Shown here: positions 53,422-62,633 of the stretch, piece by piece
Layout of the letters: each line of letters starts with the position of its first letter
Numbering within the stretch: the first letter of the stretch is position 1
NCBI GenBank assembly: GCA_022340305.1
Contig: JAJDOF010000099.1
Location: 1-64,000, forward strand
Reading direction: 5' to 3'
DNA: 64,000 bases
Origin: Gammaproteobacteria bacterium
Lineage (GTDB): Bacteria; Pseudomonadota; Gammaproteobacteria; GCA-001735895
The notes under the pieces: generated by a model
What the model was told of the DNA's origin: nothing
What the model saw: only the letters and a program-made list of their open reading frames with translations
Database searches by the model: none
Position numbers and translations under genes: made by a program

Positions 53422-54423
53422 CTATTCAGACTCACGCTCTACCACGTGCAGGTAGGAATCATCGAGTTCGGTATCGAAGCAACGCTGAAAGTACTCGGCG
53501 ATGATGGGATGCTCGTCTTCCTCGCACTTGTTCAAAAAGGACAGTTTGAAGGCAAGCACGTAGTCATCGAAGATCAGGCTGTTTTCAGCCCAGGAAATGA
53601 CAGTGCGTGGCGACATCAGGGTGGAGAGGTCACCGACTACGAAACCCTCGCGGGTCATGGTGGCCATGGCGACCATCGAGCGTAGCAGCGGGTTGCGCTC
53701 GGCGCCTGCAAACTCGGGTACCTGGGCCGCGACGATTTGCATTTCCTCCGCGCTCGACAGGTAATTCAGCGTAGCAACGATATTCCAGCGATCGATCTGC
53801 CCGTGGTTAAGCAACTGCGTGCCATGGTAGAGGCCGTTGCTGTTGCCCAGGCCAATGGTGTTTGCGGTGGCAAACAGCCGAAAACTGGGATGTGGTGTGA
53901 GTACCCGGTTCTGGTCAATCAAGGTAAACTTGCCATCGCGTTCCAGCAGGCGTTGAATGACGAACATCACATCGGGTCGACCGGCGTCGTATTCATCAAA
54001 AATCAGCGCGATCGGTCGTTGCAGCGACCAGGGCACGATGCCTTCCTGGAATTCGGTTACCTGGCGATCGTCGCGAATGACGATACTGTCCTTGCCAACC
54101 AGGTCGAGGCGACTGATGTGGCCATCGAGGTTGACGCGAATACAGGGCCAGTTCAGTCTTGCCGCCACCTGTTCGATGTGAGTCGACTTACCGGTACCGT
54201 GCAATCCCTGCAGCAGCACGCGACGGTTATGCGTAAATCCGGCCAGGATCGCCAGCGTTACCTCGGGATTGAAATGATAGCCAGGGTCGATATCCGGAAC
54301 CAGTTCGCTGCGCTCGGCAAAGGCCGGCACCTGCAGCTTGCTGTCGATGTTGAAAACCTCGCGCGCGGATAGCTGCATATCCGGTTTGTCGGGCGTGTTT
54401 TCGCGCATTGCGGGTGCCTGCAT
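53422..54423 (-). CDS. CobS-like AAA+ ATPase
   Basis: I chose ATG 54423 (MQAPAMREN), preceded by GGGAAAT, giving 333 residues, the usual CobS size; a longer frame adds an unrelated N-terminus. Walker A GLHGTGKST is at 73-81, Walker B IALIFDEYDAG at 138-148, and RVNLDGHISRLDLVGKDSIV and NRVLTPHPSFRLFATANT follow. The REVFNIDSKLQVPAF start matches CobS. This MoxR-group ATPase should work with the VWA protein downstream to remodel or metallate a target, classically CobN. Confidence 0.88.
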   Translation of the reverse strand: MQAPAMRENTPDKPDMQLSAREVFNIDSKLQVPAFAERSELVPDIDPGYHFNPEVTLAILAGFTHNRRVLLQGLHGTGKSTHIEQVAARLNWPCIRVNLDGHISRLDLVGKDSIVIRDDRQVTEFQEGIVPWSLQRPIALIFDEYDAGRPDVMFVIQRLLERDGKFTLIDQNRVLTPHPSFRLFATANTIGLGNSNGLYHGTQLLNHGQIDRWNIVATLNYLSSAEEMQIVAAQVPEFAGAERNPLLRSMVAMATMTREGFVVGDLSTLMSPRTVISWAENSLIFDDYVLAFKLSFLNKCEEDEHPIIAEYFQRCFDTELDDSYLHVVERESE

Positions 54424-54566
54424 GGTTATTTCCCGGGGTCTCGGCCAAAGCGCGCCAGTATACCGGAATCGGGTAACCTGCGATAAGACCAGATCATGTT
54501 TTTCGGCTGGCCACGCCACCGAATCCTGCGTAACATTTCGGCTTTGATTGCTGTCCAGGAGTTTGC

Positions 54567-55763
54567 ATGAATTCATCAGGTCCACTCGACGGCTACCGGG
54601 TAATCGAATTGGGACAATTGTTGGCCGGTCCTTTCGCCGGCTGCATGCTGGGCTATTTTGGTGCCGAAGTGATCAAGATCGAATCGCCGAAAGGGGGGGA
54701 TCCGATTCGCAACTGGCGTGAAATGCGCGATGGAACCTCTTTGTGGTGGCGATCGCTGGCGCGCAACAAGAAATCGGTCACCATTGACCTGAAAAGTGCC
54801 CGGGGTATCGAACTGGTGCGCCGATTAATCGATAGCGCGGATGTTGTCATCGAAAACTTCAGACCGGGTGTGGTGGAAAGCTGGGGTATCGGGCCAGAGG
54901 ATTTCAGGCACAGCAATCCCGGACTGGTGTATGCACGCATATCGGGTTATGGCCAGGATGGACCTTACGCGGCGCGACCGGGCTTCGCGTCGGTGTGTGA
55001 GGGGATGAGTGGCTTTCGTTATGTCAACGGTCATCCAGGCGAGGCGCCGGTGCGCCCGAATCTCAGTATCGGCGATACCATTTCGGGGATTCACGCCGCA
55101 CTGGGTATCGCGCTGGCCCTGCTCGAGAAACAGCGTAGTGGCGAGGGCCAGGTTATCGATGTTGCGCTGGTGGAATCGATGTTCAATCTGATGGAAGCAG
55201 TGGTTCCTGAATATGATGGTAACGGCGTGGTGCGTCAGCCCTCGGGTAGCACGGTTACCGGCATCGTGCCGACCAATACCTATCGGTGCCGGGATGACAG
55301 GTACATCGTTATCGGTGGCAATGGTGATTCAATCTTCCAGCGCCTGATGATCGCTGCCGACAAACCGCAGCTGGCGGAAGACCCGCGTCTCGCGTCCAAC
55401 CAGGGAAGGGTCGAACACGAGGCCGAGATCGATTCGGTGCTCGCCGCATGGTGCGCAGCGCAGGACTCGAAGGTATTGCTGGAAAAACTGGATGAGGCTC
55501 GGGTACCGGCAGGGCCGATCTATAATGTCGAAGATATGCTGAGCGATCCGCACTTTAACGCCAGGGGGTTGTTCGAAACGGTTGAAATCGATGGTAAGCC
55601 GCTTAAGATCCCAGCATTGCTGCCACGTATGTCGCGCACCCCGGGAAGTACGCGCTGGCCGGGCGCAGATCTCGGCAGTGCCAATCAGGAAGTGCTGGGA
55701 GATTTGCTGGGGCTCGACGAGGAGCAAATGAGTGAACTTCGAGCGGCGGCGGTAATCTTATAA
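54567..55763 (+). CDS. CaiB/BaiF family CoA-transferase
   Basis: A 398-residue family III CoA-transferase with N-terminal LDGYRVIELGQLLAGPFAGCMLGYFGAEVIKIESP, and D170 in LSIGDTISGIHAAL as the likely catalytic Asp. VYARISGYGQDGPYAARPGF is the nucleotide-binding stretch. It moves CoA between carboxylic acids. DMSP lyase DddD contains two such domains, but at this length it is a single-domain enzyme, so DddD is excluded. It diverges from the CobS-like gene. Substrate unknown. Confidence 0.92.
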   Translation: MNSSGPLDGYRVIELGQLLAGPFAGCMLGYFGAEVIKIESPKGGDPIRNWREMRDGTSLWWRSLARNKKSVTIDLKSARGIELVRRLIDSADVVIENFRPGVVESWGIGPEDFRHSNPGLVYARISGYGQDGPYAARPGFASVCEGMSGFRYVNGHPGEAPVRPNLSIGDTISGIHAALGIALALLEKQRSGEGQVIDVALVESMFNLMEAVVPEYDGNGVVRQPSGSTVTGIVPTNTYRCRDDRYIVIGGNGDSIFQRLMIAADKPQLAEDPRLASNQGRVEHEAEIDSVLAAWCAAQDSKVLLEKLDEARVPAGPIYNVEDMLSDPHFNARGLFETVEIDGKPLKIPALLPRMSRTPGSTRWPGADLGSANQEVLGDLLGLDEEQMSELRAAAVIL

Positions 55764-55811
55764 GCGGGTTTGCCTGATCCGGCAGCCGCACACGGACATG
55801 GGATGATTAGC

Positions 55812-56267
55812 ATGCGCAATACACTGATTTTTTTGCTGGCTTTGACCATCACCAGCGCAACATCGAGCCTGGCAATCGCCGATGGTGGTGGCAGCAGCCG
55901 CGATTCGCGCCTGGCGCCCTGGCAAAAAATGATCGCTGCGGAAAAGTATGAAATGGCAATCGGGGAGCTGCAAAAGGCGTTGAGCAAGTCGCCTGACGAT
56001 GCCGATGTACTCAATCTGCTGGCTTACAGCCAGCGTAAATTGCTGCGCTTTGACGAGGCCCTGGTCAACTACCAGAAAGCCTTGCAGATCGATCCAAAGC
56101 ATCGCGGCGCCAACGAGTATCTGGGCGAGTTATATCTGCAGTTAGGGCAACTGGATAAAGCGCTGGAGCGCCTAAAAGTGCTCGATGACGACTGTTTCTT
56201 CGGCTGCGAGGAATTCGATGATCTCAAAGAGGCTATCGAACGCTATCGCAGTCAAAACGCGTCCTGA
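55812..56267 (+). CDS. Secreted TPR protein with CX3C motif, copy 1
   Basis: I chose ATG 55812 (MRNTLIFLLA) with GGAT seven bases upstream; ATG 55803 is also possible. The 151-residue protein has a signal peptide (about 1-23), then at least two TPR units: YEMAIGELQKALSKSPDDADVLNLLAYSQRKLLRFDEALVNYQKALQIDPKHRGANEYLGELYLQLGQLDKALERLKVLD. The last helix is interrupted by C128 and C132 (DCFFGC). A paralogue follows downstream with the same features. A periplasmic scaffold role is likely. Confidence 0.8.
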   Translation: MRNTLIFLLALTITSATSSLAIADGGGSSRDSRLAPWQKMIAAEKYEMAIGELQKALSKSPDDADVLNLLAYSQRKLLRFDEALVNYQKALQIDPKHRGANEYLGELYLQLGQLDKALERLKVLDDDCFFGCEEFDDLKEAIERYRSQNAS

Positions 56268-56310
56268 GACGTAAAAAGTTCACATATCAGTCACTTAGGC
56301 GGGTTTTGCC

Positions 56311-56340
56311 TTGGAGTTGCGCGAGTGGCAGGCATATACT
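56311..56340 (+). promoter_or_regulatory. Candidate sigma-70 promoter for the second TPR gene
   Basis: TTGGAG (56311-56316) and TATACT (56335-56340) are 18 bases apart, 28 bases before the ATG. This would let the second TPR gene be expressed separately from the first. Confidence 0.4.
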
Positions 56341-56367
56341 CGGCGCACTTAACCCGAGAGATGACCG

Positions 56368-56838
56368 ATGAAATCACATTTCCTGACCAGGCTGAACGCG
56401 ACGTTGCTGGGGTTGGCCTTGCTGACGTTTTCCACTGCCGGTTTCCCCGCGGGTGGTAATTATTCATCCTCCGTTGATCTTGAGCCGATCATGGATTTGC
56501 TGGCTCAGGGCAAGTATCAAACGGCGATCGACAGGCTGCACGATGCGCTCGATCTTGATCCGGATAACCCGGACGTGATGTCGCTGCTGGGCTACAGCTA
56601 TCGCAAAACGCAAAACTATGAGAATGCCCAGACCTTTTACGAATGGGCGTTGCGAGCCGAGCCCGATCACCGGGGCGCCAATGAATATCTCGGTGAGCTT
56701 TACCTGGAGACCAACCAGTTGGACAAGGCGGTGGAGCAGTTGCAGATACTGGATAATCTTTGCCGCACCAATTGCAAGGAATATTCCAAGTTGAAGCAGA
56801 TGATCGATTCTTTTCAACAGTCTGCCAGTAGTTCGTAA
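56368..56838 (+). CDS. Secreted TPR protein with CX3C motif, copy 2
   Basis: A 156-residue paralogue of the preceding protein with a signal peptide (LLGLALLTFSTAGFPAGG, cleavage near 28). TPR units cover YQTAIDRLHDALDLDPDNPDVMSLLGYSYRKTQNYENAQTFYEWALRAEPDHRGANEYLGELYLETNQLDKAVEQLQILD. The shared stretch DHRGANEYLGELYLE and the C132-C136 pair (LCRTNC) in the same place as in copy 1 show duplication with a conserved CX3C motif. The pair could form a disulfide or bind metal in the periplasm. Partner unknown. Confidence 0.82.
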   Translation: MKSHFLTRLNATLLGLALLTFSTAGFPAGGNYSSSVDLEPIMDLLAQGKYQTAIDRLHDALDLDPDNPDVMSLLGYSYRKTQNYENAQTFYEWALRAEPDHRGANEYLGELYLETNQLDKAVEQLQILDNLCRTNCKEYSKLKQMIDSFQQSASSS

Positions 56839-56864
56839 GACGTATTTCGTGATACGCTCGCACG

Positions 56865-57815
56865 GTGATTTATTACCGTGAACTGAACCTCGATCGAGCC
56901 AGCGAATCACGCAAGAGCCCTCGCTGGATTGAACAACAATGGACGCGACAGCAATGTCGCGTCTTTGTTTTGAATAACGATAAAAGCCTGATGCGCTATC
57001 GTGATGGCGACCTTGTCACCCCTGAAGCCATGCACTTGCCGCAATCCCGGGTCAGCGACCTGGTCGATGAGTTCGAGCGCCTGATCTTCCTTGGAATCGA
57101 TCCCCATGGCCCTTTATTTGCGCTCGATGTTTCACAGCATTCGGACGTTCTGTTGCAACCCTATCTCGGCGACGGTGAGTTTATCGATTTGCGCGACGTC
57201 GCGTGGCAGCTCGATGCGCAACAGGCGGCGCAACTCGCCTATGCGCGCGGGCTGGTGTTCTGGAATCGTCATCATCGCTTTTGCGGATTGTGCGGCAGTC
57301 CGACTCGGAGTGAATACGGCGGACATATGCGCCGTTGCAGCGACGAAAGTTGTGCACGCATGCACTTTCCACGTACCGATCCGGCTGTCATCATGCTGGT
57401 CGAAGATTGCTCTGACCCGCAACGGCCGCGTTGCCTGTTGGCGCGTAATTCGCGTTTTCCCAGTCGCATGATGTCGACGCTGGCGGGTTTTGTCGATCCG
57501 CTCGAAAGCCTGGAGGAAACGGTCGAGCGCGAAGTGTTTGAGGAATGCGGTATCCGCGTCGATCGGATCGAGTACCAGGCGTCTCAACCCTGGCCTTTTC
57601 CATCCTCGATCATGCTGGGATTTCGTGCGCGCGCCATAAGCCTGGACATCGTTGTCGACGGTGTTGAAATCGACGAGGCTCACTGGTTTGACGCGCAACA
57701 ACTGAAGACGTTTGGCGAATGGGGTGACGGTGGGGATAACTACAGCCTGCCGCGGCGCGATTCGATTGCCCGTTTCCTGGTTAATAGCTGGATGGAAGAG
57801 GTGTTGCAGCGTTGA
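56865..57815 (+). CDS. nudC: NADH pyrophosphatase / RNA-decapping hydrolase NudC
   Basis: A 316-residue NudC beginning at GTG. The zinc ribbon is intact: C140, C143, C158 and C163 (FCGLCG, RCSDESC), followed by MHFPRTDPAVIM. The Nudix box is at 208-230 (GFVDPLE, REVFEECGI), and YQASQPWPFPSSIMLGF is the NudC hallmark SQPWPFPxS. It hydrolyses NAD(H) and removes NAD caps from RNA. The N-terminal 130 residues form the family NUDIX-like domain. It begins 26 bases after the TPR gene. Confidence 0.94.
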   Translation: MIYYRELNLDRASESRKSPRWIEQQWTRQQCRVFVLNNDKSLMRYRDGDLVTPEAMHLPQSRVSDLVDEFERLIFLGIDPHGPLFALDVSQHSDVLLQPYLGDGEFIDLRDVAWQLDAQQAAQLAYARGLVFWNRHHRFCGLCGSPTRSEYGGHMRRCSDESCARMHFPRTDPAVIMLVEDCSDPQRPRCLLARNSRFPSRMMSTLAGFVDPLESLEETVEREVFEECGIRVDRIEYQASQPWPFPSSIMLGFRARAISLDIVVDGVEIDEAHWFDAQQLKTFGEWGDGGDNYSLPRRDSIARFLVNSWMEEVLQR

Positions 57816-58120
57816 GGGATTGCAGCCATTGTTCGATTCCGATCTCGCGGCACCGGGCTCATGCGCGGTTTACCTGGGTGTATAGCGCTTCATCGATGGC
57901 GTTATCGATGACCGGATAATGGCTCGTGGTTTGCAGTAGTGGCAGCTGCAGGCGGTCCCTGGCCTGCGACTCGCGGCGCCGTCTGCTGCAACCGTTTCGC
58001 ACGCGACTGCCGTCGAAATTCAACGACCACCCGGTTACCTCACCGCACAGGGCCGGGCCTGGCCAGGGTTATTGCTTTCCGCGAGTGGATCGTGCTCGAG
58101 TCGGCTTGCCTGCGTGCTAA
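57816..58120. other. Intergenic stretch with no recognised gene
   Basis: About 305 bases between nudC and the convergent RND pump gene. I see no convincing coding frame, RNA gene or strong terminator. A few short open frames have no start signals or recognisable protein sequence. It may hold the decayed remains of a gene. Confidence 0.5.
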
Positions 58121-61100
58121 CTAGACCAGTTGCGACGCTAGCAACGGTTCATCTTCATCGATGACTGCAGGTCGATGATCCCTGGCGAAGAAGGTGTAGA
58201 TAACCGGCAGTACAAACAGGGTAAACAGGGTGCCGATAGCGAAGCCGGAAACGATGGTAATGCCGATGGCCTGTCGACTGGCGGCCCCGGCGCCGGATGC
58301 GATGACCAGTGGCATGATGCCGATAATGGTCGAGAAAGACGTCATCAGAATAGGGCGCAGGCGTATCGATGCCGCTTTGATCACCGCCTGGCTCGGCGCA
58401 AGATTCTCGTTCTTCTGTATTTCATTGGCAAATTCGACAATCAGGATGCCGTGTTTGCTGACCAGGCCGATCAGGGTGATCAGGCCGACCTGGCTGTAAA
58501 TATTCATCGACACCAGCCACAGGAACATGGGTACCAGGGCGCCGAACATGGCGAGCGGCACCGTGGTCAGGATGATCAGCGGATCACGCAGGCTCTCGTA
58601 TTGCGCTGCCAGCACCAGGAATACCACGACGATCGCAAAACTGAAAGTCAGCGCGAGAACCGAACCCTCCTGGATCAACTGGCGCGACTGTCCCTGGTAA
58701 TCGAAGCTGTAGCCGGCAGGTGCGACCTGGGCCGTGATGTCGCGCAGCACCTGTAGCGCTTCACCGAGCGGGACACCCGGAACCGCATCGATCTTGGCGG
58801 CGTTTTGTTGTTGAAACTGGACCAGTTCACGCGGTACCACCTTGTAGTCGATATCGACCAGTGTCGACAAATTTATTTGTTCGCCACGGTTCGAATAGAC
58901 GAAATACTGGCTGATATCTGCCAGGTCTTCACGGTCGCCACGCCTTGCCTGTGGAATTATCTTGTAACTGCGTCCAGCCAGGTTGAAGCGGCTGACATAA
59001 CCCTCGGCGAGGATGATGCCGAGCGTCTGCCCGATCTCGCGCATCGAAACGCCCATGGATTCGGCGCGTTTGCGATCGATGGTGACACGGATTTCCGGTT
59101 TGCTGAAATTGAAATCACTCTTGATAAAATAAAACTTGCCGCTTGCGCGCGCCTTTTCCAGCACCTGTTGTACCACGCCGAAAAGCTGGTCGTAGCCCTG
59201 TTGGGTCTTGAGAATGAACTCAACCGGGGTATTGCCGCTCGCACCCGGTAGTGACGGTGGGTTGAAGGCAAAGCTTTGTAGCCCCGGTTGCTGGTCCAGT
59301 GCGGCCTGAATTCGCGGTATGATTTCCATTGCGCTCAATTTGCGTTGGTCCCAGGGAGTCAACAGCATGCCGGCAAAGGACACCGTCGAACCACCGAATC
59401 CGTTGGCCATGAATGAAGATTTATATTCGTCCTGGTAGCTGCGATAGATGTCGATATAGGGAGCCGTGTACTTGTTGAGGTAATCGATATTGGCGTGATC
59501 GGGCGGCTGCGAAAAGGTGAAGATAACACCCTGGTCTTCCTCGGGCGCGAGCTCGGTCTGGATGAATTGAAACATGGCGGTGAGCATGATGACCACGGCG
59601 ACCACGAACACGATCGTCACCGAGCGCGTTTGTAGCGAGTTGGCGAGGAAGTTTTCGTAGCTGCGTTGCAGTCGCTCGAAACGGTGGTTGATGAAACGCG
59701 CATAGGCATTGTCGTCGATCGTGGGTTTTAGCACGCGCGAGCACATCATCGGCGACAGGGTCAGCGCGACGATGGTCGAAATGATGATAGTGCCGACCAG
59801 GGTAAAGGCGAACTCCTGAAACAGAATCCCGGTGAGTCCACCGAGCAGGCCGATGGGCGCATAGACCACGCATAATACAATCGAAGTCGCGATAACCGGT
59901 TTTGCGATTTCACGTGCACCTTGCAGTGCCGCCTCCATAGGCCGCAGGCCCTCACCGATATGTCGATAAATGTTTTCTACCACCAGGATGGCGTCGTCGA
60001 CCAGCAGGCCAATCGCCATGACCATGGCGAGCAGCGTCAGCAGGTTGATCGAGTACCCCATCAGCTGCATGTAAAACAGCACACCGATGATCGACAGTGG
60101 GATCGTGACCAGCGGAATCAGGGTCGAGCGGAACGATCCCAGGGACAGGAAGATGACGACGACAACGATGATCGCCGCCTGCGCCAGCGTGACGATAACC
60201 TCGTGAATCGAGGCTTCGATGAATTCAGTCGAGTCGTAGGCGATGGCGGCGTTAAGCCCCGGCGGAAATGATTTCTTCATCTTCTCCAGCTCGGCAGTTA
60301 CCAGCTTGATGGTGGTGAGCGGGTTGCCGTCCGTGGTGCCGTTGATGCCGATGTAGATTGACGGTACGCCATCAAACATGATCAGCGAATCATAATTCTC
60401 GGCGCCGAGTTCGATGTCGGCAATATCACCGAGACGCACCACGTTGTCGCCTTCCTCGCGGATCACGAAGCGTTCGAAAACCTGTGGATCTGCCGAATCG
60501 GTTACCGCATTGACGTCGGTTTGCACCAGATTGCCGCGCGTCTTGCCTGCCGCGGACTGGTAATTGTCGGCATTGATGGCGTTGACGATATCGGCGGCAG
60601 ACACCTTGCGGGCGGCCATGCGGACCGGATCCATCCACACTCGCAGCGAGTAGGTTTTACCGCCAAGGATTTCGGCCTGGGCAACACCGTTGACGGTGGA
60701 CAGGGCTGGCTGGATTGTGCGCAGCAGGTAATCGGTGATTTCGACATCGGAGAGCGTTGCACTGTAAAAGCTGTAGTAGGCGAGGGCAAAACCCTCCGCG
60801 GCCAGCTTGGCGATCACGGGATCTTCCGATTCGGCAGGCAATTCACCGCGAATCGATGACACCTTGGTGCTGACTTCGGTGAGCGCGACATCGGCATCGA
60901 CGCCGAGTTTCATGTGTACCTCGACGGTCGAGACGCTGTTGCTGCTGCTGGAGCGCAGGAAGTCGATACCCTTGGTACTCGATACCACCTGTTGTATCGG
61001 GGTGGTCACGAAGCCCTGGATCAGCTCGGCGCTGGCGCCCGGGTAAGCCGTGGTTATGGTGATTACCGAAGTTTCGAGTTCGGGATACTGGCGCACCTGG

Positions 61101-61192
61101 GTGTTGAAGAAAGCCTGAACGCCGAGCAACACGATCATCGTACTGATCACGAGCGACAGTACCGGGCGCTTGATGAAATAGTCGGTCAGCAC
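58121..61192 (-). CDS. RND-family efflux transporter
   Basis: A 1023-residue AcrB-type inner-membrane pump with 12 helices and two large periplasmic loops. FIKRPVLSLVISTMIVLLGVQAFFN opens it, QVRQYPELETSVITITTAYPGASAELIQGFVTTPIQQ follows, and the LLTLLAMVMAIGLLVDDAILVVENIYRH segment contains the proton-relay Asp pair (DD) of TM4. The second half has a parallel repeat ending IVSGFAIGTLFTLFVLPVIYTFFAR. This is the hydrophobic-amphiphilic drug efflux branch rather than a heavy-metal pump. The adaptor gene is six bases upstream. No outer-membrane channel gene is in the window. Confidence 0.94.
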   Translation of the reverse strand: MLTDYFIKRPVLSLVISTMIVLLGVQAFFNTQVRQYPELETSVITITTAYPGASAELIQGFVTTPIQQVVSSTKGIDFLRSSSSNSVSTVEVHMKLGVDADVALTEVSTKVSSIRGELPAESEDPVIAKLAAEGFALAYYSFYSATLSDVEITDYLLRTIQPALSTVNGVAQAEILGGKTYSLRVWMDPVRMAARKVSAADIVNAINADNYQSAAGKTRGNLVQTDVNAVTDSADPQVFERFVIREEGDNVVRLGDIADIELGAENYDSLIMFDGVPSIYIGINGTTDGNPLTTIKLVTAELEKMKKSFPPGLNAAIAYDSTEFIEASIHEVIVTLAQAAIIVVVVIFLSLGSFRSTLIPLVTIPLSIIGVLFYMQLMGYSINLLTLLAMVMAIGLLVDDAILVVENIYRHIGEGLRPMEAALQGAREIAKPVIATSIVLCVVYAPIGLLGGLTGILFQEFAFTLVGTIIISTIVALTLSPMMCSRVLKPTIDDNAYARFINHRFERLQRSYENFLANSLQTRSVTIVFVVAVVIMLTAMFQFIQTELAPEEDQGVIFTFSQPPDHANIDYLNKYTAPYIDIYRSYQDEYKSSFMANGFGGSTVSFAGMLLTPWDQRKLSAMEIIPRIQAALDQQPGLQSFAFNPPSLPGASGNTPVEFILKTQQGYDQLFGVVQQVLEKARASGKFYFIKSDFNFSKPEIRVTIDRKRAESMGVSMREIGQTLGIILAEGYVSRFNLAGRSYKIIPQARRGDREDLADISQYFVYSNRGEQINLSTLVDIDYKVVPRELVQFQQQNAAKIDAVPGVPLGEALQVLRDITAQVAPAGYSFDYQGQSRQLIQEGSVLALTFSFAIVVVFLVLAAQYESLRDPLIILTTVPLAMFGALVPMFLWLVSMNIYSQVGLITLIGLVSKHGILIVEFANEIQKNENLAPSQAVIKAASIRLRPILMTSFSTIIGIMPLVIASGAGAASRQAIGITIVSGFAIGTLFTLFVLPVIYTFFARDHRPAVIDEDEPLLASQLV

Positions 61193-61198
61193 AACGGG

Positions 61199-62347
61199 TT
61201 ACTGCAGGGGGGACTGGTATTCGGCAACATCGTCGACGATGGTTACCCGTAAACTTGGATAGAGCTTGAGCTGACCGGAAGTGACCACCAGGTCGCCGGC
61301 CTTGAGCCCACTCCTTATGCCGGCGACACCATTTTGACGATAGAGTACATCGACCTGGCGGGCCGCCAGTCGATAATCGGGCTGCGCGGTCTCCTCAGCG
61401 CCGGGTTGCTGTTCCAGGATATAGGCGGCTTCGCCATAAATATTGTAGAAAATCGCCGTTTCGGGAACCGTCAATACTGCTACCTGTCGATACGAAATCA
61501 GGCTGATATCGGCAAACATACCGGGCGCCAGCAAGTTCCCGCTGTTGTCCACGACCGCGCGAATCGCCACGTTGCGCGTACTCCTGTCCAGTTGTGGATT
61601 CCAGGCTTCAACCCTGGCCTTGAAGAGTTGATCCGGGTAGGAGCGCACCTTGAACACCAGGGGCTGGTCGACGACCAGGTCATTGAAGTTGGCCTCGGGA
61701 AGGGTGAAATCGAGATAAAGGCGTTCCTGCGATAACAGGGTGACGATGTTGTCACCGGGCGCGACGTATTCCCCGAGATCCACCTGGCGAATGCCCAGTC
61801 TGCCCGAAAACGGTGCATAGATTCGTTTCTTCGCCAGCGCCACCTGGGCAATTCTCACCTCGGCTTCGGAAATATCAACCAGCGCCGCCTGGGTATCGAT
61901 ATCGTTTTTGGTGACGAAGGACTGGTCGCGCAATTTGAGCAGGCGTTTGTACTGGCTGGTATCCGATGCCAGGCGCGCACGTGCTGCCTCGAGATTGGCC
62001 ATTTCGGTACGGTTGTCCAGCTCAACCAGCAGGGTCTTTGCGGCGATCTTTTGCCCCGAATCGAAATTTATCGAGGTGATGACACCAGAGACTTCGGTGG
62101 TTACATCGACCCCCTGGAATGCCACCAGGCTGCCGATTGCTGCGACCTGGCGGTCCCACTGCGCCGCTTCGGCGGTGGCTACGGTAACGCTGATCGGCGG
62201 GGGTGCCTGGCTGCCCTGGGCGATCTGTTGCTGTATTTGCAGGTATTTTTGATAGCCCAGGGCACCGACGATGGCGGCGACCAGCAAAAGCACGAACAAT
62301 AACCTGAGCCACAGCCGGGGTTTACGAGTTGAGAGTTGTTCTGACAC
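61199..62347 (-). CDS. RND efflux periplasmic adaptor (membrane fusion protein)
   Basis: A 382-residue adaptor with an N-terminal membrane anchor (LWLRLLFVLLLVAAIVGALGY). The barrel-sandwich segment ISVTVATAEAAQWDRQVAAIGSLVAFQGVDVTTEVSGVITSINFDSGQKIAAKTLLVELDN is followed by a helical hairpin (TSQYKRLLKLRDQSFVTKNDIDTQAALVD) and beta-barrel regions. It couples the adjoining RND pump to an outer-membrane channel. Its ATG begins a two-gene unit with the pump. Substrate unknown. Confidence 0.93.
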   Translation of the reverse strand: MSEQLSTRKPRLWLRLLFVLLLVAAIVGALGYQKYLQIQQQIAQGSQAPPPISVTVATAEAAQWDRQVAAIGSLVAFQGVDVTTEVSGVITSINFDSGQKIAAKTLLVELDNRTEMANLEAARARLASDTSQYKRLLKLRDQSFVTKNDIDTQAALVDISEAEVRIAQVALAKKRIYAPFSGRLGIRQVDLGEYVAPGDNIVTLLSQERLYLDFTLPEANFNDLVVDQPLVFKVRSYPDQLFKARVEAWNPQLDRSTRNVAIRAVVDNSGNLLAPGMFADISLISYRQVAVLTVPETAIFYNIYGEAAYILEQQPGAEETAQPDYRLAARQVDVLYRQNGVAGIRSGLKAGDLVVTSGQLKLYPSLRVTIVDDVAEYQSPLQ

Positions 62348-62633
62348 CTGATCCTGACCCTGATTTGCAGACCCGACGAATCAGGGCATGGACTGGCCCT
62401 GGAGCCTGGTTCATCGAGATTCGACACAAAGATTACTGCGGGCGGCTAGTGTAAATGATTCGCGTGCGCGACAAAACCCTAATAATGGTTTTAGTCGCCG
62501 GGTTGATTGTGAAATTTAATATTACTGTCACCAAACGACAGTTGGCGTGCGGCGACATCGAGTTCGCCGATTTTCTGTACAACGGCTATCTCTGCCAGGC
62601 CGATTTGCGCCAGGGAAACTCGCATCAGGCAGG

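Noticed and set aside
54567..55763. CaiB-type gene as DMSP lyase DddD
   Set aside because: DddD has two CoA-transferase domains and about twice this length; this is a single-domain enzyme.
57816..58120. Small genes in the nudC-RND gap
   Set aside because: Short frames overlap each other in several phases and none shows a ribosome site or known motif.
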